Below, one piece after another: positions 29,671 through 38,703 of a stretch of DNA of 64,000 nt. This DNA is from Sutterella sp047777475. GTDB lineage: Bacteria; Pseudomonadota; Gammaproteobacteria; Burkholderiales; Burkholderiaceae_F. The stretch covers positions 186,001-250,000 of the forward strand of contig JBKEET010000003.1 in assembly GCA_047777475.1 (NCBI GenBank), written 5' to 3'. Below the pieces are notes generated by a model that had not been told where the DNA came from, searched no databases, and saw only the letters and a program-made list of their open reading frames with translations. The position numbers and the translations under genes were made by a program. Numbering within the stretch: the stretch's first letter is position 1; the number at the start of each line of letters is the position of its first letter.

Positions 29671-30669
29671 ATGAACACTGCTGCTGTCGACACCCGTCCC
29701 CGTGCCGCGCTCCCCGAAAAGAGCCTGCTCGCACGCTTTCCCATCGCCCTTTTTGCCACGGTCATGGGCCTTTCGGGCCTTTCCATGGCCTGGTCAAAAG
29801 CCGCGCTTGCCGGCCTCGCGCCGATGCTGCCCGCCGACGCGCTCCGGTGGGCGGCGACGCTGATCTGGTTTTTCCTGACCGCCGTCTACGCCCTCAAGGC
29901 GCTGCGCTACCCGCAGGCCGTGGCGGCGGAAAGCCGCCATCCCGTCAAGCTCAATTTCTTTGCGGGCATCACCATCGGCCTGCTGCTCCTGGCCACGTCC
30001 TGGGCCGCCTCCGCGCCCGAAGCGTCGCGCTGGATGTGGTATGCCGGCGCCGCCGGCCATCTCGCCGCCACGCTCTACACGATGAGCACCTGGCTTTACC
30101 GCTCGCAGTTCAAGATCCAGCAGATCTCGGCGGCCTGGTTCATCCCGGTGGTCGGCAACATCATCGTGCCGCTGGCCGGCGTGCGCTATGCGCCGCCCGA
30201 AATCAGCTGGTTCTTCTTCTCGGTCGGCCTCGTGTTCTGGCTCGTCCTGATGACGTTCGTCATCTACCGGCTCTTCTTCCACGATCCGATGCCGGCCAAG
30301 CTCAACCCGACGCTTTTCATCCTCATCGCGCCGCCGGCCGTGGGCGCGCTCTCCTGGCTCGCCCTCAACGGCGGAAAGATCGACGCCGCGGTCCACATCT
30401 TCTTTTCGACGGCGCTCTTCATCACGCTGCTGCTCGCCGTGCAGACGAAGACCTTCCTGCGCACGCCGTTCTTCCTCTCCGCCTGGGCCTATTCGTTCCC
30501 CTTGGCGGCGATTACGATCACGACGCTCGAGATGTACCTCCGCTCGGGCTCGGACTACCTGCTCTGGCTGGGGTGCGCGATGCTCGCCGCGGCCACGCTC
30601 GTCATCGCGGTGCTGATCGTCAAGACGCTGCAGGCCGTCCTCTCGGGCTCCGCCTTCGTGCCTGATTAA
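29671..30669 (+). CDS. SLAC1/TehA-family anion channel or dicarboxylate/anion transporter
   Basis: A 332-residue membrane protein with about ten hydrophobic helices. RFPIALFATVMGLSGLSMAW and DPMPAKLNPTLFILIAPPAVG are signatures of the TehA/SLAC1 (voltage-dependent anion channel) superfamily, whose members pass anions such as sulfite, chloride, malate or tellurite-related species. The gene follows a persulfide-type repressor, so export of a sulfur oxyanion is a reasonable guess but unproven. It ends just before a bidirectional terminator. Confidence 0.85.
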   Translation: MNTAAVDTRPRAALPEKSLLARFPIALFATVMGLSGLSMAWSKAALAGLAPMLPADALRWAATLIWFFLTAVYALKALRYPQAVAAESRHPVKLNFFAGITIGLLLLATSWAASAPEASRWMWYAGAAGHLAATLYTMSTWLYRSQFKIQQISAAWFIPVVGNIIVPLAGVRYAPPEISWFFFSVGLVFWLVLMTFVIYRLFFHDPMPAKLNPTLFILIAPPAVGALSWLALNGGKIDAAVHIFFSTALFITLLLAVQTKTFLRTPFFLSAWAYSFPLAAITITTLEMYLRSGSDYLLWLGCAMLAAATLVIAVLIVKTLQAVLSGSAFVPD

Positions 30670-30706
30670 GCGCAAAGCGGCTTTTTCGCTAACCCCCGAA
30701 AAAAAC

Positions 30707-30745
30707 ACGCCGGCTGTCCGGGAATCCCCAGGCAGCCGGCGTTTT
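30707..30745. terminator. Bidirectional terminator between the SLAC1-type gene and gatB
   Basis: A 10-bp perfect stem (30707-30716 with 30733-30742). On the plus strand it is followed by TTT, on the minus strand by GTGTTTTTTC. It serves the two convergent genes. Confidence 0.8.
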
Positions 30746-30766
30746 GCCTTTGAGGCCCAAGCGGCC

Positions 30767-32218
30767 TTACGCGCCGAGCTTCTTTCTCAGCAGCGCATTG
30801 ACCTGCGCGGGATTGGCCTTGCCGCGCGTCGCCTTCATGCACTGGCCGACCAGCGCGTTGAACGCCTTGGCCTTGCCGGAGCGGAACTCCTCGACGGACT
30901 TCTGGTTGTCGGCGATCACCTTGTCGATGATGCGCTCGAGCTCGCCCGCGTCCGAGATCTGCTTGAGGCCCTTGGCGGCGATCAGCTCGTCGACCGTGCC
31001 CTTCTCGCCGTCCCAGATCGCCTGGAAGATCTGCTTGGCGCCCTTCTGGTTGACGGTGCCGTCGGCGATGCGGTTGAGGATGTCGGCGAGGAGCGCCGGC
31101 GTCACCGGCGCCTTGCCGAAGGTGAGGCCTTCCTGCTGGTTGACGGCGGCGGAGAGCTCGCCCATCACCCAGTTGGCGGCCGCCTTGCGGTCCTTTGCTT
31201 TCTCGGCCAGCGCGAGGTAGTAGTCGGCCACGTCGCGGCTTGCCGTGAGCACGCTCGCCGCGTATTCGTCAAGGCCGTATTCCTTCTGCAGGCGCTCGCT
31301 CACCTGGTGCGGCAGCTCGGGAAGCTCCGAGCGGACTTTTTCGATCCATTCGTCGCTGATGACGAGCGGCAGCAGGTCGGGATCCGGGAAATAGCGGTAG
31401 TCCATCGAGTCTTCCTTGGCGCGCATCTGGCGCGTCTCGTGAAGATTCGGGTCGTAAAGGCGCGTGGCCTGGACGATCTTGCCGCCGTCCTCGATCACGT
31501 CGATCTGGCGGTTGACCTCGTAGTCAATGGCTTCCTGCAGGAAGCGGAAGGAGTTGAGGTTCTTGATCTCGCAGCGCGTGCCGAGCTTGGTTTCGCCCAC
31601 GGGGCGCACCGAGACGTTCACGTCGCAGCGGAAATTGCCTTCCTGCATGTTGCCGTCCGAGATGCCGAGCCAGACGACGAGCGCGTGCAGGGCGCGCGCA
31701 TAGGCAACGGCCTCGGCCGCGGAGCGCATGTCGGGCTCGGTGACGATCTCGAGCAGCGGCGTGCCGGCGCGGTTGAGGTCGACGCCCGAGTAGCCCTGCA
31801 CGATGCCGTGGACGAGCTTGCCGGCGTCCTCCTCAAGGTGAGCCCTCGTGAGGCGCACGGTCTTGATGTAGGGATCGCCCTTCTTGGGCTGCACGGCAAA
31901 GGAGAGGCGGCCGCCCTTCACCACCGGGAGCTCGAACTGGCTGATCTGGTAGCCCTTGGGCAGGTCGGGATAAAAGTAGTTCTTGCGGTCGAAGACGGAG
32001 CGCCTGGCGACCTCGGCGTCGATCGCCAGGCCGAACTTGATGGCCTTCTCGACGGCGCCGCGGTTGAGCACGGGCAGGCTGCCCGGCAGCGCCAGGTCGA
32101 CGTAGCAGGCGTTGACGTTGGGCTCGTCGCCGAAATGGCGCGCGGCGCCCGAGAAGATTTTGGATTTCGTCGAGAGCTGCACGTGCGTCTCAAGACCGAT
32201 GATGACTTCCCACTGCAT
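30767..32218 (-). CDS. gatB: Asp/Glu-tRNA amidotransferase subunit B
   Basis: Subunit that binds misacylated Glu-tRNAGln or Asp-tRNAAsn and activates the side chain for amidation with ammonia from GatA. It has 483 residues starting MQWEVIIGLETHVQLSTKSK. The cradle motifs (YFYPDLPKGYQISQFELP, EVNVSVRP-like DVNVSVRP) and the C-terminal YqeY-like tail (ANPAQVNALLRKKL) are present. A TTG further upstream would add nine residues and is less likely. Last gene of gatCAB; it lies 27 bases after gatA. Confidence 0.97.
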   Translation of the reverse strand: MQWEVIIGLETHVQLSTKSKIFSGAARHFGDEPNVNACYVDLALPGSLPVLNRGAVEKAIKFGLAIDAEVARRSVFDRKNYFYPDLPKGYQISQFELPVVKGGRLSFAVQPKKGDPYIKTVRLTRAHLEEDAGKLVHGIVQGYSGVDLNRAGTPLLEIVTEPDMRSAAEAVAYARALHALVVWLGISDGNMQEGNFRCDVNVSVRPVGETKLGTRCEIKNLNSFRFLQEAIDYEVNRQIDVIEDGGKIVQATRLYDPNLHETRQMRAKEDSMDYRYFPDPDLLPLVISDEWIEKVRSELPELPHQVSERLQKEYGLDEYAASVLTASRDVADYYLALAEKAKDRKAAANWVMGELSAAVNQQEGLTFGKAPVTPALLADILNRIADGTVNQKGAKQIFQAIWDGEKGTVDELIAAKGLKQISDAGELERIIDKVIADNQKSVEEFRSGKAKAFNALVGQCMKATRGKANPAQVNALLRKKLGA

Positions 32219-32245
32219 GGTTTGCTTAATTCCTTCCTGAGACAA

Positions 32246-33703
32246 TCAATAGCCGGCCGGATGGCGCGTGTGCCAGTCGGTGGCCTGCTGCCAGGCATGC
32301 GCGATGCCGAGCAGCTTCGCTTCGCTGAACGTTTCGCCGAGCAGCTGGAACCCGAGCGGGCGGCCGTTCGAATGGATGCCGCAGGGCACCGCAACGCCGG
32401 GCAGGCCCGCGAGCGACGAAGGCACCGTGTAAAGGTCGGAGAGATAGGCCGACACCGGGTCGGCGTTGGCGCCGAAGTCGTACGCGGGGCCGGAAGCCAC
32501 CGGGCAGAGCAGCGCGTCGACCTTCTTGAAGGCGCGGTGGAATTCCTCCGCGATGAGGCGGCGGACCTTCTGCGCCTTGAGGTAGTAGGCGTCGTAGTAG
32601 CCGTGCGAGAGCACGTAGGTGCCGATCATGATGCGGCGCTTCGGCTCCGGGCCGAAGCCCTCGTTGCGCGACTTCTTGATCATGTCGGCGATGCCCTCGT
32701 ACTCGGCGGCGCGGTGGCCGTAGCGCACGCCGTCGAAGCGCTCGAGGTTGGCGCTCGCCTCGGCGCAGGCCACGACGTAGTAGACCGGCACGCCGAGCTC
32801 GGCCGCCGGGAGCTCAACGTCGACGATTTCGGCGCCGAGCTTCTTGTAAATCGAAAGCGCTTCCTCGATCGAGGCGCGAAGCTCCGGATCGAGTCCCTCG
32901 CCGAGCCACTTGCGGGGCACGGCGATGCGCAGGCCCTTGACGCCGGCGCCGAGATCGCGCGTGAAATCCTCGGCGGGACGGTCGACCGAAGTGGAATCGT
33001 TCGGGTCGAAGCCCACCATGGCGCCGAGCACGTGGGCGCAGTCCTCGGCGCTCTGGCCGAGCAGGCCGGCCGTGTCGAGCGACGAGGCGAACGCGATCAT
33101 GCCGAAGCGCGACGGACGCCCGTACGTGGGCTTGACGCCCGTGACGCCGGCAAACGCCGCGGGCTCGCGGATCGAGCCGCCCGTGTCGGTGCCGGTGACG
33201 ATCGGCGCGAGGCCGGCGGCGACGGCCGCCGAGCTGCCGCCCGAGGAGCCGCCCGGGACGGCGTTGGGATCCCAGGGGTTGTAAACCTTGCCGTAGGCGG
33301 AGTTCTCGGAACCCGAGCCCATCGCGAACTCGTCGCAGTTGAGCTTGCCGAGGCACACCATGCCGGCTTCCTTAAGCTTGCGCACGACCGTGGCGTCGAA
33401 CGGGCTCATGTAGCCTTCGAGCATCTTGCTCGCGGCCGTGGAGGCCCATTCGCGGGTCACGAAGATGTCCTTGTGCGCGATGGGGATGCCGGTGAGAGGG
33501 CCGGCCGTGCCCGCGGCGATGCGCTCGTCGGCGGCGCGCGCCTGGCGAAGCGTCTCCTCGGGACGGACGTCGAGGAACGCATTGAGGTTCTTGTGCTCCT
33601 CGATGCGCTTCAAAAAGTACTGCGCGAGCTCGACGGCGGAAACTTCCTTGGCCGCGAGCTTGCGGGAAAGCTCCTTGACGGAGCAGAAAGCGAATTCCTG
33701 CAT
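32246..33703 (-). CDS. gatA: Asp/Glu-tRNA amidotransferase subunit A
   Basis: Amidase-signature glutaminase that supplies ammonia to GatB. The 485-residue protein carries the catalytic Lys in IPIAHKDIF, the Ser in PGGSSGGSSAAVAAGL and the nucleophile Ser in TDTGGSIREPAAF. Together with gatB and gatC it implies indirect charging of Gln-tRNA and/or Asn-tRNA. Fourteen bases separate it from gatC. Confidence 0.97.
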   Translation of the reverse strand: MQEFAFCSVKELSRKLAAKEVSAVELAQYFLKRIEEHKNLNAFLDVRPEETLRQARAADERIAAGTAGPLTGIPIAHKDIFVTREWASTAASKMLEGYMSPFDATVVRKLKEAGMVCLGKLNCDEFAMGSGSENSAYGKVYNPWDPNAVPGGSSGGSSAAVAAGLAPIVTGTDTGGSIREPAAFAGVTGVKPTYGRPSRFGMIAFASSLDTAGLLGQSAEDCAHVLGAMVGFDPNDSTSVDRPAEDFTRDLGAGVKGLRIAVPRKWLGEGLDPELRASIEEALSIYKKLGAEIVDVELPAAELGVPVYYVVACAEASANLERFDGVRYGHRAAEYEGIADMIKKSRNEGFGPEPKRRIMIGTYVLSHGYYDAYYLKAQKVRRLIAEEFHRAFKKVDALLCPVASGPAYDFGANADPVSAYLSDLYTVPSSLAGLPGVAVPCGIHSNGRPLGFQLLGETFSEAKLLGIAHAWQQATDWHTRHPAGY

Positions 33704-33717
33704 GCTCTGTACGCCTT

Positions 33718-34005
33718 TTATTCGATGACCTGGGGGACGAGGAAGAAGCCCTCGGCCTTTTCCGGGGCGTTTTTCATGTTCTCCTCGCGGTCGACTTTTT
33801 CCGTCACGGCGTCGTCGCGCAGGCGCTGCACGCCGTCGTGCGGATTGGGCATCGGCTCGACGCCCTCGGTGTCGACCGAGCTGATGCGCTCGATCATGTG
33901 GAAAATATCGTTGAGCTCGCCCTGCATCACCTTGGCCTGCTCATCGGAGATATCGATGTGGCCGAGGTCGGCAATGCGGCGAATGTCATCCATTGACAGG
34001 GACAT
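33718..34005 (-). CDS. gatC: Asp/Glu-tRNA amidotransferase subunit C
   Basis: A 95-residue stabilising subunit that wraps around GatA. MSLSMDDIRRIADLGHIDIS followed by the ELNDIFHMIERISSVDTEGV block and the C-terminal FFLVPQVIE are typical GatC. I chose ATG 34005; an open extension further upstream is not family-like. First gene of gatCAB and divergent from mreB. Confidence 0.95.
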   Translation of the reverse strand: MSLSMDDIRRIADLGHIDISDEQAKVMQGELNDIFHMIERISSVDTEGVEPMPNPHDGVQRLRDDAVTEKVDREENMKNAPEKAEGFFLVPQVIE

Positions 34006-34280
34006 AAAAAATCTTCTTGTATGCCGGATAAGATAAATCGGAGCCTGCGCCGGAAGCAGGCACGGCGTTTCCGGAGCCTTCGCTGAAACACTCCAACACA
34101 AAGAAAAGCGGTCAGAAAGGCCCCTCCCGCACTGCGGCGGGCAGGCAGTTAGTTTATCATTATCGAATTCTTCATGGGCCGCGCGCCGCAGTGTCCTTTT
34201 CTCTCCTAAATCCCTGCGTCAGCGCGGCTTTCGGGCCCCCGGCCCGCGAGCGCAAATCCTATTCGAAAGCAGAGAAGCAG

Positions 34281-35324
34281 ATGTTCGGTTTTCTCCACAA
34301 TTATTTCTCCAACGATTTGGCCATCGACCTCGGCACGGCCAACACGCTCATTTACATGCGCGGCAAGGGCATTGTGCTCAATGAACCCAGCGTCGTCGCC
34401 ATCCGCCAGGAAGGCGGTCCCAACGGCAAGACCACGATCCACGCCGTCGGCAAGGCGGCCAAGCAGATGCTCGGCCGCGTCCCGGGCAACATCAACGCCA
34501 TCCGCCCGATGAAGGACGGCGTGATCGCCGACTTCACCGTCACCGAGCAGATGCTCAAGCAGTTCATCCATATGGCGAGCCCGTCGCGGCTTTTCGCGCC
34601 CTCGCCGCGGATCATCATCTGCGTGCCCTGCGGCTCGACGCAGGTCGAGCGCCGCGCCATCAAGGAAAGCGCGCTCGCCGCGGGCGCCTCCGAAGTGCAT
34701 CTCATCGAAGAGCCGATGGCCGCCGCGCTCGGCGCCGGCCTTCCCGTCAACGAAGCCGCGGGCTCGCTCGTGGTCGACATCGGCGGCGGCACGACGGAGG
34801 TCGGCCTCATCTCCCTGGGCGGCATGGTGTACTCGGGCTCCGTGCGCGTGGGCGGCGACAAGTTCGACCAGGCCATCATCAACTACATCCGCCGCAACTT
34901 CGGCATGCTCATCGGCGAGCCGACCGCGGAGATGATCAAGAAAGAGATCGGCTCGGCGTTCCCGGGCTCCGAAGTGCTCGAGCTCGAAGTGAAGGGCCGC
35001 AACATCGCCGAAGGCGTGCCCCGCACGTTCACGGTGCACTCCAACGAAGTGCTCGAGGCCCTCAACGAGCCGCTCAACCAGATCGTCGTCGCGGTGAAGA
35101 ACGCGCTCGAGAAGACGCCGCCCGAACTCGGCGCCGACATCGCCGAGCACGGCCTCATGCTCACGGGCGGCGGCGCCCTGCTGCGCGACATCGACCAGCT
35201 CCTCAAGGAGGAGACGGGCCTGCCCGTGCACGTCGCCGAAGAGCCGCTCTACTGCGTCGTCAAGGGCTGCGGCATTGCCCTTGAGAACATGGACAAGCTT
35301 CGCACCGCCTTCACGGCGGGCTGA
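34281..35324 (+). CDS. mreB: Rod shape-determining protein MreB
   Basis: Bacterial actin that organises lateral wall synthesis. The 347-residue protein has phosphate-binding loops SNDLAIDLGTANTLIY and VVDIGGGTTEVGLISL, plus the adenosine motif LTGGGALLRDID. I chose ATG 34281 (MFGFLHNYF); an in-frame extension to 34191 is not conserved in MreB. First gene of a plus-strand cell-shape operon, divergent from gatC with a 275-base gap. Confidence 0.98.
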   Translation: MFGFLHNYFSNDLAIDLGTANTLIYMRGKGIVLNEPSVVAIRQEGGPNGKTTIHAVGKAAKQMLGRVPGNINAIRPMKDGVIADFTVTEQMLKQFIHMASPSRLFAPSPRIIICVPCGSTQVERRAIKESALAAGASEVHLIEEPMAAALGAGLPVNEAAGSLVVDIGGGTTEVGLISLGGMVYSGSVRVGGDKFDQAIINYIRRNFGMLIGEPTAEMIKKEIGSAFPGSEVLELEVKGRNIAEGVPRTFTVHSNEVLEALNEPLNQIVVAVKNALEKTPPELGADIAEHGLMLTGGGALLRDIDQLLKEETGLPVHVAEEPLYCVVKGCGIALENMDKLRTAFTAG

Positions 35325-35335
35325 TCCGCACTGCA

Positions 35336-36232
35336 ATGGAATACGGTCCTCCGCCTCTTTTCAGGCAAGGAATTTCGGCGCGGGTTCGGTTCCTGTTCTT
35401 CGTGCTGATTTCCGTCATCCTGATGCTCGTTGACGGCCGTTTTCGCTCGCTCGACGCTTTCCGCAGCGCCGCGCTCAGCTTCACCACGCCCCTGGTGTCC
35501 CTCGTGACGCTGCCCGGCAAGCTCATCGCGCAGAGCGAGGACTATTTCGTGAGCAAGGTCACGCTCAAGCGCACCAACGACATGCTGGCCGAGGAAAACC
35601 AGAAGCTCTCGCTCGAGGCGGCGCGCCTGCGCGAGCTGCAGGAGGAAAACGACCGCCTGCGCAGGCTTGTCAACGCCGTGCCGCGCACGGCCGACCGCGT
35701 CATGACGGGCGAGATCCTCGGGCGCGTTTCCGACCAGTTCACGCGCCGCCTGCAGATCAATCTCGGCGCGCGCGACGGCCTCAAGCAGGGCATGCCCGTG
35801 ATCGGCGCCTACGGCGTCCTCGGCCAGGTGACGCGCGTCATCGACCGCCAGGCCGAGATCACGCTGCTAACCGACCACCGCTCCCGCCTTGCCGTCGCCG
35901 ACGAGCGCACCGGCAAGCGCTACATCCTCGCCGGCACCGGCGAGCGCCTGATGGACCTGAAGTTCGTGCTCTCGGGCGACGACGTGAAGCCGGGCGACCG
36001 GCTCGTCACCTCGGGCCTCGACAAGATCTTCCCGCGGCACATCCTTGCCGGCGTCGTGCATGACGTGAAGCACGAGCCGGGCGAGAACTACCAGAGCGTG
36101 AGCGTCTCTCCCGCCGTCGAGCTCGAGGACATCCAGTTCGCCACCGTGATCCTCACGGACCCGCAGGCCGCCTCGGCGCTTGAAAGCCGCGAGGACAGCG
36201 AGCCGACGCTGAGAAGGAGGGCCGGGCGATGA
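35336..36232 (+). CDS. mreC: Rod shape-determining protein MreC
   Basis: Periplasmic scaffold of the elongasome. The 298 residues contain one N-terminal membrane helix (about 19-33), a coiled coil (about 78-112, rich in Glu/Arg/Leu) and two beta domains (FTRRLQINLGARDGLKQGMP). It starts 11 bases after mreB, and its stop overlaps mreD by four bases. Confidence 0.97.
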   Translation: MEYGPPPLFRQGISARVRFLFFVLISVILMLVDGRFRSLDAFRSAALSFTTPLVSLVTLPGKLIAQSEDYFVSKVTLKRTNDMLAEENQKLSLEAARLRELQEENDRLRRLVNAVPRTADRVMTGEILGRVSDQFTRRLQINLGARDGLKQGMPVIGAYGVLGQVTRVIDRQAEITLLTDHRSRLAVADERTGKRYILAGTGERLMDLKFVLSGDDVKPGDRLVTSGLDKIFPRHILAGVVHDVKHEPGENYQSVSVSPAVELEDIQFATVILTDPQAASALESREDSEPTLRRRAGR

Positions 36233-36756
36233 GACCGCTTGACATCCCCGAGAACGGCGGAGCGCAGCTGCCCAAGCAGACGCACCCGGTCTGGATCGTC
36301 GGCTCGTTCTTTGTGAGCTACCTGCTCAACCTTGCGGAAACCACCGCCAACGTGCTCTGGCTGCCGGACTTCCTCGCGCTCACGCTCATTTACTGGACCG
36401 TGCACGACCCGCGCCACGTCGGCATGACGATCGCCTTCATCTGCGGCCTGCTCATGGACATCCACACCGGCAGCGTGCTCGGCCAGACGGCGCTCGCCTA
36501 CGTGATCATGTCCTACGCCGCTTTCTCGCTGCACCGCCGCCTGCCCTGGTTCGGGCTCGTCGGTCAGGCGCTGCACATCCTTCCGCTCCTGCTGATCTCG
36601 CAGCTCGTGGTGCTCGCCGTTCGCCTTTGGTTCGACGGCCTGTGGCCCGGGCTGCCCTGGTTCCTGCAGAGCTTCACGGGCGCCGTGCTCTGGCCGGCGG
36701 TGAGCCTCGTGCTCTCTTGGCCCGAGCGCCGGGCCGAAGAGCGCGATGCGCTCTGA
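36229..36756 (+). CDS. mreD: Rod shape-determining protein MreD
   Basis: A 175-residue inner-membrane protein with about five helices, the usual MreD size and position. LLMDIHTGSVLGQTALAYV is the conserved MreD segment. It overlaps mreC (ATGA), and mrdA follows 12 bases later. Confidence 0.94.
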   Translation: MRPLDIPENGGAQLPKQTHPVWIVGSFFVSYLLNLAETTANVLWLPDFLALTLIYWTVHDPRHVGMTIAFICGLLMDIHTGSVLGQTALAYVIMSYAAFSLHRRLPWFGLVGQALHILPLLLISQLVVLAVRLWFDGLWPGLPWFLQSFTGAVLWPAVSLVLSWPERRAEERDAL

Positions 36757-36768
36757 GGAGCTCCCGCC

Positions 36769-38688
36769 GTGGCGCTCGAATTCAACAAGGATGACAAGGA
36801 CCTGGGGCCGTTCCGCCGGCGCCTCGTCTTCTCGTTTGCCGCCGTCATCTTCTTTTTCTGCATCCTCGCCGGGCGCTTTGCCTGGCTGCAGATCATCAAC
36901 AAGGACGAATACCTGGCCAAGGCCGAGCAGAACCGCACGGTGAACATCGTCTCGCAGGGCCCGCGGGGCATCATCACGGACCGCAACGGCGAGCGGCTCG
37001 CCGAGAACGTGATGTCCTACTCGCTCGAGATCACGCCCGACAAGGTCGGCAACCTCGAGCAGACGATCGACGAGCTTTCCAAGATCATCTCGATCACCAA
37101 GGCCGACCGCCGCCGCTTCGCGCGCCTGCGCGAGGACCTGCTGCGCTACGACTCGATCCCGATCCGGCAGCGCCTCACCGACGAGGAAGTCGCCGTCTTC
37201 GCCGGGCAGCAGTGGCGCTTCCCAGGCGTCGAGATCAGCCAGCGCGAGTACCGCGTCTATCCCGACGGCCAGACCGGCAGCCACTTCCTCGGCTACATCG
37301 GCTCGATCTCGCAGGCCGACCAGAAGCGCCTCACCGAAGAAGGCCTCATCAAGCAGTACGAGGGCGAGCGCGACATCGGCAAGGTGGGCATCGAGCGCAG
37401 CTACGAGAACATCCTCCACGGCATTCCCGGCCACGAGACGATCGAAGTGACCGCGGGCGGGCGCGCCGTGCGCTCCCTGGCGCTCGAGCCCCCGAAGGGC
37501 GGGCGCAACCTCGAGCTCTCGATCGACATGAACCTGCAGCGCGTCGCCGAAGCGGCGATGGGCGAGCAGACCGGCGCCCTCATCGCACTGCAGCCGAAGA
37601 CGGGCGAAGTGCTCGCCTTCGTCTCCATGCCGACCTACGACCCGAACCTTTTCCCGGGCGGCATCGATCCGGAGAGCTGGTCGCAGCTCACCACCGACGA
37701 GCGCAAGCCCCTGCTCAACCGCGCCATGCGCGGCCTTTACCCGATCGGCTCCACCTACAAGCCCTTCGTGGCGCTCGCGGGCCTCGAAACCGGCGCGGTG
37801 ACGCCCGACTTCGTGATGAACGACACGGGCGTTTTCAAGGTGGGCAACCACAAGTTCCGCGACATGAGCGGCGTGCCCAAGGGCAACCTGAACCTGCGGC
37901 GCTCGATCGCGGTTTCCTCGGACGTCTACTACTACTGGCTCGCCACCCGGCTCGGCGTCGATGCGATCCACGACTTCATGGTGCCCTGGGGCTTCGGCCA
38001 GAAGACGGGCATCGACCTCGTCGGCGAGCAGACCGGCGTGCTGCCGAGCAGAGAGTGGAAGGAAAAGAAGTTCCACAAGCCCTGGGTGATCGGCGACACG
38101 CCTTCGATCGGCATCGGCCAGGGCTACAACGCCTTCACGCTGCTGCAGCTCGCCACGGCCGTCTCCACGCTGGCCAACCGCGGCACGGCGATGACGCCGC
38201 ACCTCGTGCGCCGCATCAGCGACCCGGAGACGGGCGAGATGAAGCCCGCCAACGTGCCCGTGCCGCGCAAGCTCAACGTGAAGCAGAGCAACATCGAGGT
38301 CGTCATAAGCGGCATGACCGACGTCGCCGAGAAAGGCACGGCGCGCTTCGCCTTCAAGGGAACGCCCTATACGGTGGCCTGCAAGACGGGCACCGCGCAG
38401 GTGATCACCGTGGCGCAGGACGCCAAGTACGACGCGAAGCGCCTGGCGCGGCGCTACCACGACCACGCCCTTTTCATCGCCTTCGCCCCCGCCGGCAACC
38501 CGCGCATCGCGCTCGCGGTGCTCGTCGAGAACGGCGGCTTCGGCGCCAAGGCTGCCGCTCCCGTGGCGCGCAAGGTGATCGACTATTGGCTCATGGGCAA
38601 GAACGACCTGGACCTGCCCGCGCCCAAGGGCGTCGCCCTGATCGCCGACCCGGCGGAAAGCCGCCGCGGCGACAAGGACAGGAAGTAA
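36769..38688 (+). CDS. mrdA: Penicillin-binding protein 2 (elongasome transpeptidase)
   Basis: Class B PBP that cross-links peptidoglycan during elongation with the SEDS protein RodA. It has 639 residues with one N-terminal helix (about 24-42), a dimerisation domain, and transpeptidase motifs S328-T-Y-K331, S383-S-D385 and K539-T-G541. The start is GTG 36769 with GAGGAG about 9 bases upstream. It lies between mreD and rodA. Confidence 0.97.
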   Translation: MALEFNKDDKDLGPFRRRLVFSFAAVIFFFCILAGRFAWLQIINKDEYLAKAEQNRTVNIVSQGPRGIITDRNGERLAENVMSYSLEITPDKVGNLEQTIDELSKIISITKADRRRFARLREDLLRYDSIPIRQRLTDEEVAVFAGQQWRFPGVEISQREYRVYPDGQTGSHFLGYIGSISQADQKRLTEEGLIKQYEGERDIGKVGIERSYENILHGIPGHETIEVTAGGRAVRSLALEPPKGGRNLELSIDMNLQRVAEAAMGEQTGALIALQPKTGEVLAFVSMPTYDPNLFPGGIDPESWSQLTTDERKPLLNRAMRGLYPIGSTYKPFVALAGLETGAVTPDFVMNDTGVFKVGNHKFRDMSGVPKGNLNLRRSIAVSSDVYYYWLATRLGVDAIHDFMVPWGFGQKTGIDLVGEQTGVLPSREWKEKKFHKPWVIGDTPSIGIGQGYNAFTLLQLATAVSTLANRGTAMTPHLVRRISDPETGEMKPANVPVPRKLNVKQSNIEVVISGMTDVAEKGTARFAFKGTPYTVACKTGTAQVITVAQDAKYDAKRLARRYHDHALFIAFAPAGNPRIALAVLVENGGFGAKAAAPVARKVIDYWLMGKNDLDLPAPKGVALIADPAESRRGDKDRK

Positions 38689-38703
38689 GGGGAGGGAAAG
38701 GGC

